From Pegoplata infirma (taxonomy: Eukaryota > Arthropoda > Insecta > Diptera > Anthomyiidae): a stretch of 64,000 nt of DNA. The notes under the pieces are model-generated. The model worked only from the letters and a program-made list of their open reading frames with translations. It was not told the DNA's origin and did not search any database. Numbering within the stretch: position 1 is the first letter of the stretch; every line of letters begins with the position of its first letter. The stretch is from NCBI GenBank assembly GCA_963921195.1, contig OY992538.1, forward strand, positions 230,571,462 to 230,635,461. The letters run 5' to 3'. Both the position numbers and the translations under genes were made by a program. Of this stretch, positions 57,045 through 64,000 are shown piece after piece.

Positions 57045-58795
57045 AACTTAAAAATGCCTACGAATTTTGTACTCTTGCCCAAAACATTAAATCATGATAA
57101 TGTTTTGCGGCAGATTTGGGTGTACTTGCCAAAGCAAAGTTATTTTTAGAAAAAATAATGTTATATTAATTTGCTATTCAATGCAAAACGAATTGAAATA
57201 TCAGTCGAGGACCCCATTAAACAACCAAAAGAGCTGTACATTTCGTAAGTGAGTGCAAAAATAAGTGCAAAAAAGTGTTTTTGCATTTTGGAGAGTATAA
57301 AAGATTCGGCACCAAAGAATATACCACTCTCACTTATTTTATGTACATTTGATAAACAAATGGAAAATTTTTATGCGAAAAGCTTAGACTTGGTGAAAAA
57401 GTAGTTTTGGTTACAAAAAAAATGTTTTTTTTTCACGAAAAACAAAATTATGTTAAAAAAAATTTATGAATTCAAAATTTTTGGTGAACAAAAATGTTGA
57501 TGAAAAACAGTTTTTTGATGTAAAAAAAAATGATGAAAAAAAAATATGAAAAAAAATTTTTTTTGGTGAGAAAAAAATTGATAAAAAAAATAAATGAAAA
57601 AAAATTATGAAAAAAAAAATTATAAAAAAAAAAAATATAAAAAAAAAAAATTTTGAAAAAAAAAATTTATGAAAAAAAAGTTTGATGAAAAAAAATGATG
57701 AAAACAAGTAGAAAAGTTAAATTCGACTTGGCCGAATCTATGAATATCCTCCACAATGCCCTTTTTAAAAGAAATAAAATTTTTGATTAGAACATTTTTT
57801 TTAACTAATTTTTGAAAAAAAAAAATAATTGACTAAATTTTTTTTTGAGTGTAAAATTTTTTTTGAGTGTAAAATTTTTTCCAGTGTATTTTTTTTGAAG
57901 TGCAAAAATATTTTTGAGTGACAAAAATACGTTGTAAAATATTTTTGTGACTTACCAATGTTTTTAAAACATGTTTAACGGGTTTTCAAGACGTGAATTT
58001 AAGGTAAGCTAATCTGAAATTCACGGATTTGCTAATAACTTCTGAACCACTGGACCGATTTGGCTGAAATTTAAAACGAACCAGGATTCAGCATCCTCAG
58101 AATTGTTTTTTAAAGTTATCTTTGTTTTTATCTCGTAAATTCACGAAAAACCCTTGCCGAAATTCAGTCATTTGCTCATAACTTTTGAACCACTGGACCG
58201 ATTTCGCTGGATTGCAATACCAACCTGACCAGGTAAATGCCCAACATATATGCCAAACTTCAGCAGCCTCCGTAAAGTCTTTCAAAAGTTAGCGTGTTTT
58301 CAACAGATAGACAGACAGACAGACGGACGGACGGACATCGCTAGATCGTCTTAAAATCGATCGAGGATCATGAATATATATACTTTATGGGGTCCTTGAC
58401 CAATATTTCGAGGTGTTACAAACGGAATGACAAACTAATATATACCCTCTATCACTAGAGTGGAGGGTATAAAAAAAATTGACGGAAACAAAATTGATGG
58501 AAAAAAAATTTGATAAAAAAAAAAAAATTGATGAAAAAAAAAAATTATGAAAAAAAATTTTTTTTTTTGTGAAAAAAAATTTTTGCTTTTTATTCACCAG
58601 CTGGTGAAAAACGGGTTTATTCACCACGAGGTGAATTATTATTCAAGTTACAAAGCCAAGTTATTAAAATTTTTTTGGTTTTAAGAAAATGAAAATAGTA
58701 ATTCTTGTTTTCTTTTTCGTTAATTGTTAGCTGAGGTGGCGTCCTGCAACTTTTTTAAAATTAGACACCAGCCTTAAAACATTATCATGTTAAAA
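57045..58795 (+). repeat. Composite repeat, inverted copy 2 (split by a DINE-like element)
   Basis: Plus-strand partner of 50263-52650. It begins TGCCTACGAATTTTGTACTC, holds the short DINE-like type B copy (complement, 57172-57348), a GATGAAAAAAA array, and, after an inserted type A element (57702-58475), TTCACCAGCTGGTGAA, CACGAGGTGAATTATTATT, GAGGTGGCGTCCTGCAAC and ACATTATCATGTTAAA. The 57050-57415 part is roughly 95% identical by eye to 52291-52645. Frames 57453-57707 and 58385-58627 are array translations. Confidence 0.8.
57702..58475 (-). mobile_element. DINE-1-like type A
   Basis: Minus strand: 3' ACTTGTTTT with hairpin ATTCGACTTGGCCGAAT (57720-57736), body with TTTTGAACCACTGGACCGAT phrases, a GTCC/GTCT tract (complement at 58310-58335), and the start TATACCCTCTATCACTAGAG. 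About 775 bp. The frame 58097-58285 parallels that of the 35582 copy. Confidence 0.85.
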
Positions 58796-60006
58796 TAAAT
58801 GTACTCCCAAAAATTTTAAAAAATAACAAAAAAATAAGATATTTTTGAAAAAATCAATACATAACTTTCTTACATGTATAGACCAATACACACACCTGAA
58901 AAGCTCTATCCTCCTTCTATACAAAACATTTAAAAAATTAAAAATCGATTGAAAAGCTTTTCAGTCAAACGTGGTTTAGTGAGAAAAGTCACAAACAAAC
59001 GTTTTTTGACAACAACTTGGGATGTCTGGCCAGTTTTATGGGCATTTTTGTGATCTTTTCGACGATACGAGAATTTTTTAAAGAATTCTGATGATTAGGA
59101 CAGTGAAAAAGCAATGAAACGATCGTCAATTCATTCGTGAAAATTATCCAATTTTTTTTAAAGTAAGAAACTGAGTATTAAATTGCAGAATATCTTAATA
59201 AAAAAAGTTGAATAAACATAAGTACTTGTTATGATAATTCATAATGGGGAACATAAAAAGACCTCGAACTAGCATAAACTGTTTTTCAATTTAGAAAATA
59301 TTTTCCCAAAAATTTTAGCAAATTTTTAATTGATACAATTAAATCTGTACTCAAAATTTTTCGTTTTTTAAGTAATTTTTATAGATGTGTTAAGTAAAAA
59401 TTAAGTAAAAATTTGCTCACTTGGACCAAACAACCAGTCTGTTTTTCTGTGTTGTGGAAGGTATACATAGATTCAGCCAAACCGACTTTAATATTTTTAA
59501 TTTTTTTTTATTTTTTTTTTTATATTATTAATCTTCTTGAATTTATTTTTTCATATTGTCAGATATCATTAGAAAACAATATCAATCATGTCGTCGTTAA
59601 GCACCTTTCAAAAATCAAAAATATCAATAAATCTTAGATTTTTTATTTATAATAAAATGTGCATTTACATTTTTCTTAGTGGTTTTTAATTTTTTGCTTC
59701 ATAAAAAACAATAACTTTTTTTTTAATTTGTTCTTAAATGTTGATGTCATCTTTATAATCATTAAAAATTTGCATTTTCTGCTATAAGCATATGGGTGAA
59801 ATCAAAAAATGTCAGTGTTTTTAACTTGAAATTATCTGAAGTTTACGTTTTAAGATTCCAATCCATAGCCTATACAAAACTCTATAAAATAAATGTGTTT
59901 TGAAAATTTCACAATTGTTGAGTTACTGCAGAAAAAATTGCATATAAGGCGATGTCTTGCGAAAATTGCAAAAAAAAACATTTTTTGAAAAACTAAAACT
60001 TTATTA
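58796..60006. other. AT-rich DNA, no gene recognised
   Basis: No repeat ends or gene identified. The frame 59413-59637 (+) is low complexity after its first 25 residues. A DINE-like 3' end remnant (TGTGGAAGGTATACATAGAT) is seen at 59452-59475. Confidence 0.35.
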
Positions 60007-61781
60007 CCCGAGTAAAAAAGTTCCTATATAGTTGTATATAATTTTATAAACATCATATATGATTAAATAGAATTATATAGAATTTGATGCGAAAAATGAG
60101 TCGATAAAACTATATAAAATTTGATCAATGTTTCTTATATCTTGATAAATTTTTTATATAATTTTATGCGAAGTTTGGACCCCTATTTTTATACCCTCCA
60201 CTCTAGTGATAGAGGGTATATATAAGTTTGTCATTCCGTTTGTAACACATCGAAATATTGGTCTAGGACCCCATAAAGTATATATATTCATGATCCTTGA
60301 TCGATTTTAAGTCGATCTAGCGATGTCCGTCCGTCCGTCCGTCCGTCCGTCTGTCTGTCTGTCTGTCCGTTGAAAACACGCTAACTTTTGAAAGACTTTA
60401 CGGAGGCTCCTGAAGTTTGACATATATGTTCTCCATTTACCGGGTCAGGTTGGTATTGCAATCCAGCAAAATCGGTCCAGTGGTTCAAAAGTTATGAGCA
60501 AAATTGTAAATTTCGGCAAGGGTATTTTTCGAATTTACAAGATTAAAACCACTATAACTTTCGAAAGACAATTCTGAGGGAGCTGAAGCTTAGCATATAT
60601 ATTTGTCGTTTCTCGAGGATGTTTGGTTTTGAATTTCAGCAAAATCGGTTCAGTGGTTCAAAAGTTATAAGCAAAGCAGTGAATTTCAGATTTGTTTCAC
60701 CTTAAACTGTTGAAAACTCGTTAAACAAGTTTTATAAGCATGGTGAAATACCAGTTTTGTAAAACTTGTTGTTGTTTGTTTTCTTGTCGTGGGGTGCAGT
60801 TTAGTTGTTAGACAAGTAAATATTTGTTATTGTTTTGTTATTGTGAGTGTTACTGTATGTAACGGGAAAAAATCAAATAAAGTATGTGTATGATTGAATG
60901 TTAATTTGTTTTTGGTTTTTAAAGAAGAAGATGGTAATATAAAAAGAAGAAAATATGTGAAATAGTTTTTTTTTTTGTATTACATTATAGGTATAAAACA
61001 ACAAAAATATTTTACAAAGTAATTTGTTACTCAAAGAAATTGTACACTAAAAAAGTATTTACACTCAAAAAAAAAATGTTACACTCAAAAAAAAATGTAC
61101 ACATTATTATTTTTTTTTGTTTAATGAAATGGCAGACTCAAAAAAATGTTGACAGTCAAAAAAATTTTACACTCAAAAAAATTTGATTGATTAAAAGAAA
61201 GTTTGACTCAAAATAATATATATACATATTTCTAATAAAAAATTTGTAATGCAATTTTTGAAATTTTTTTTAGAAAATTACTATCAGATAACATTGTGGA
61301 GGGTATTCATAGATTCGACCAAGTCGAATTTAATTTTTCTACTTGTTTTATAATAATAGCAAAATTATATAATCAGATGTAATTATATAAAAATATATAA
61401 AACTGTATAAAACTGTATAAAACTATATAAAGTTAAATACAATTATATATAATTTTATATAATTAAAACAAAATTTTATGATTTATATAAAACTTGATAT
61501 AATTTTATATAACTTTATAAAATTATATATTGTTTTATATAATTTGATATAGTTGTATATAATTATATCTGATTATATAAATTTGCTGTTGTTATATAAA
61601 AATAGGGGTCCAAATTTCGCATAAAATTATATAAAAAATTTATCAAAACATAAGTAACATTGATAAAATTTTATATGGTTTTATCGACTCATTTTTCGCA
61701 TCAAATTCTATATAATTCTATATAAACATATATGATGTTTATAAAATTATATACAACTATATAAAAACTTTTTTACTCGGG
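60007..61781. mobile_element. CCCGAGTAAAAA-ended MITE with 180-bp inverted repeats
   Basis: Left arm 60007-60187 and right arm 61597-61781 are inverted copies (CCCGAGTAAAAAAGTTCCTA; GACCCCTATTTTTATA). The centre is repetitive TATATAATTTTATAT DNA. Split by a DINE-like element at 60186-61349. Without it the MITE is about 610 bp. Confidence 0.9.
60186..61349 (+). mobile_element. DINE-1-like type A, full length, longest copy
   Basis: TATACCCTCCACTCTAGTGA start, CATTCCGTTTGTAACACATC, a GTCC x5 / GTCT x3 tract at 60326-60369, body with GCTAACTTTTGAAAGACTTT and TTCAGTGGTTCAAAAG, ACACTCAAAAAAA repeats at 61040-61190, and 3' hairpin ATTCGACCAAGTCGAAT with CTACTTGTTTT. 1164 bp with both ends intact. 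Confidence 0.9.
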
Positions 61782-61789
61782 ATAGTGTT

Positions 61790-61872
61790 TTTTTCTGTAA
61801 GTACAGATCGAGCTCGAGCTCAAATTATATTTGTTATAAGGGTTCAAGTTGAAAAAATGCAAAAGAAAATAG
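61790..61872 (-). repeat. Copy of the AGAGCCC..CTCGATCTGT repeat
   Basis: CTGTAAGTACAGATCGAGCT, CAAATTATATTTGTTATAAG and GGTTCAAGTTGAAAAAATGC, inverted relative to 22150-22200. Confidence 0.7.
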
Positions 61873-61879
61873 ATTTTTT

Positions 61880-62395
61880 TTTTGAGGATGTTTATTCTGG
61901 CTCGAGGTCATTATTTTCTTTACTAATCCATGATATTTTCTAAGCATAATTTTCAAGAAAATGATTTTTTTTTTTTTTGTGGATAGAGTCGAATATGTAT
62001 TAATACTTTAGTTTGTGCACAAACGATTTGTCATTAGACTCGTTTGCTACTTTGTAGTAAATCGTTTCTATTTTTGCTAAATAATCTTGACAATGAAATA
62101 TGACAAATTCCGAAACACGTGTCGATTAAGTCTTGCAAAAATGACCAACATAAATAAATTTAAAAAACAAAAAAAAAAAATTCTTGAAAATTATGCTATG
62201 AGAATATCATGGTTTTAATTAGTAAAGAAAATAATGACCACGAGCCAGAATAAACATCCTCAAAATATAATATTTTAAAGGTCGAATAAAACAATTTTTA
62301 TTTTTTAATAAAAATTAATCAGAATATGAAAAATTGAATTTCTAAAATTTATAAACATTTATAGATATAGATATTCCCATAACTTTCGTTTCAGG

Positions 62396-62426
<31 letters not shown>

Positions 62427-63805
62427 GTTGGTCATTTTTGCAAGACTTAATCGACACGTGTTTCGGAATTTGTCATATTCCATTGTCAAGATTATTTTTT
62501 TTTTTTGATTTTTTGATCTATAATGGTTCAGTTAACAAACAATAAAATTTTAAAATAATTAAAACACAAATGATAAACGCCAAACAATTTTCTAAAATGC
62601 CATTTTTAACATAAAATTAAAATTGGAAAATAAAGTACATAGCGATGCATTAAAACTACAATTAATTTTAACTTTATCAAAAAAAAAAAATAAATAAAAC
62701 AATTGACATATGTTAAAATAAAGTCTATGTACCATAAGAGTGGCATTAAAAAAAATATTGGTAAAAAAAAAAAAAAATAAGGATGAAAAAAAATATTGAT
62801 GAATATCAATATGAAAAATATTGATGAAAAATAAAATATAAATAAAAAACATTGATGAAAAAAAATATTGATGAAAAAATTTTATGAAAAAAAAAATATT
62901 CAAATTCTGATTAATTTTTATTAAAAAATAAAAATTGTTTTATTCGACCTTTAAAATATTATATTTTGAGGATGTTTATTCTGGCTCGAGGTCATTATTT
63001 TCTTTACTAATTAAAACCATGATATTCTCATAGCATAATTTTCAAGAAAATTATTTTTTTGTTTTAAATTTATTTATGCTGGTCATTTTTGCAAGACTTA
63101 ATCGACACGTGTTTCGGAATTTGTCAGATTAGGTCTTGCAAAAATGACCAGCATAAATAAATTTAAAACAAAAAAATAATTTTTTTGAAAATTATGCTAT
63201 GAGAAGATCACGGTTTTAATTAGTAAAGAAAATAATGACCTCGAGCCAGAATAAACATCCTCAAAATATAATATTTTAAAGGTCGAATAAAACAATTTTT
63301 ATTTTTTTAATAAAAATTAATCAGAATTTGAACATAATGATTGGCACGCCATAGTAATGAATAACCCAAATATGGATTATTACGCTAACAACAAATAACA
63401 TATTGTTGTAGTCCAATGGACTATCATATGTAAAATTGTTTTAAATATTTTTGTTGGTTATTGACAATCGTTGCCTTATTTGTATGGTACAATTTCTTAG
63501 CCGTTCTAATTCTCATTGTAAATAGAGGCGAATATGTATTAATATTTTAGTTTGTGCACAAACGATTTGTCATTAGACTCGTTTGCTACTTTGTAGTAAA
63601 TCGTTTCCATTTTTTGCTAAATAATCTTGACAATGGAATTTGACAAATTCCGAAACACATGTCGATTAAGTCTTGCAAAAATGACCAACATAAATAAATT
63701 TAAAACAAAAAAATAATTTTCTTGAATATTATGCTATGAGAATATAATGGTTTTAATTAGTAAAGAAAATAATGACCTCGAGCCAGAATAAACATCCTCA
63801 AAATA
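61880..63805. repeat. Inverted-repeat cluster built on GAGGATGTTTATTCTGGCTC
   Basis: A block of about 230 bp occurs several times in both orientations: GAGGATGTTTATTCTGGCTC / CATTATTTTCTTTACTAATT / ATTTATTTATGCTGGTCATT / TGCAAGACTTAATCGACACG / GTTTCGGAATTTGTCA. Forward starts are near 61886 and 62967; reverse ends are near 62267, 63260 and 63801. A longer block with TTTGTGCACAAACGATTTGT stands at 62010 and 63548 in the same orientation. An ATTGATGAAAA array (62745-62905) lies in the middle. Frames at 62592-62903 are arrays. Confidence 0.8.
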
Positions 63806-64000
63806 AAAACAAGTAGAAAGATTAAATTCGACTTGGTCGAATCTATGAATACCCTCCACAATGTTATCTGATAGTAATTTTCTAAAAAAATTGCATTACA
63901 AATTTTTATTAGAAATATATTATTTTGAGTAAAACTTTTTTTAATCAATCAAATTTTTTTGTGAGTGTAAAATTTTTTTGACTGTCAACATTTTTTTGAG
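63806..64000 (-). mobile_element. DINE-1-like type A, cut by the window end
   Basis: Starts AACAAGTAGAAAG with hairpin ATTCGACTTGGTCGAAT (63827-63843) and GAATACCCTCCACAATG, then body sequence matching the complement of 61130-61310. It runs past 64000. Confidence 0.85.

Noticed and set aside
1..64000. Endogenous virus or retrotransposon coding regions
   Set aside because: No reverse transcriptase, integrase, gag, capsid or LTR pair was recognised anywhere in the window.

Overview
This 64-kb window looks like intergenic DNA from a brachyceran (probably calyptrate) fly. It is very AT-rich. Its dominant interspersed repeats have the DINE-1/INE-1 (Helentron-associated) layout: a TATACCC..GAGGGTATA start, an internal GTCC/GTCT microsatellite and a 3' GATTCGGC-type hairpin followed by ACTTGTTTT. 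The only clear genes belong to the insect DUF1091 (DM8) secreted-protein family, which is expanded in flies. The taxon call is inference; no rRNA, mitochondrial or housekeeping gene is present to anchor it.

Genes: two DUF1091 paralogues face opposite ways, at 26382-27056 (+, 178 aa, three exons, intact) and 34480-35190 (-, three exons, with an intron-1 phase problem). A putative first coding exon lies at 3793-3905 (-), and a splice-flanked exon with a start codon at 55294-55389 (+). A broken histone H1-like fragment sits inside a transposon at 38763-38922, and a coding-like decayed stretch is seen near 41610-41908. The other long open frames are AT-rich chance frames or read through transposon arms.

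Layout. 1-2705: long foldback palindromes. 3-6 kb: putative exon, degenerate minisatellite and a DINE-like element. 6.3-11.05 kb: one palindromic element holding four other insertions, two levels deep. 12.4-15.1 kb: TA-flanked MITE with a palindromic element inside. 15.2-21.1 kb: hAT-like ends around a DINE-like element that itself carries two MITEs. 20.2-23.1 kb: another GAGGCATTCC-ended element with an 'ATTGATGAAAAAAA' array. 23.3-25.9 kb: DINE-like element plus a tRNA-derived unit split by two MITEs. 26.4-27.1 kb: DUF1091 gene 1. 27.3-32.7 kb: DINE-like copies split by two palindromic elements. 34.5-35.2 kb: DUF1091 gene 2. 35.5-37.0 kb: CACAGTG-ended element containing a DINE-like copy. 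38.0-41.3 kb: TA-flanked MITE carrying the H1 fragment and a Transib-like element with 5-bp target duplication. 42.3-44.4 kb: minisatellites. 45.9-49.8 kb: 3.9-kb palindromic element with a MITE in each arm. 50.3-52.6 and 57.0-58.8 kb: inverted copies of one composite repeat, the first split by a hAT element with a perfect 8-bp duplication, the second by a DINE-like copy. 60.0-61.8 kb: CCCGAG-ended MITE split by a DINE-like copy. 61.9-63.8 kb: inverted-repeat cluster.

The genes do not form a pathway. The main content is layered transposition, and several insertions can be ordered because an empty copy of the target, or a target-site duplication, is present in the same window. No transposase, reverse transcriptase or rolling-circle replicase was recognised, so every element here appears non-autonomous. 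I found no convincing new enzymatic system.
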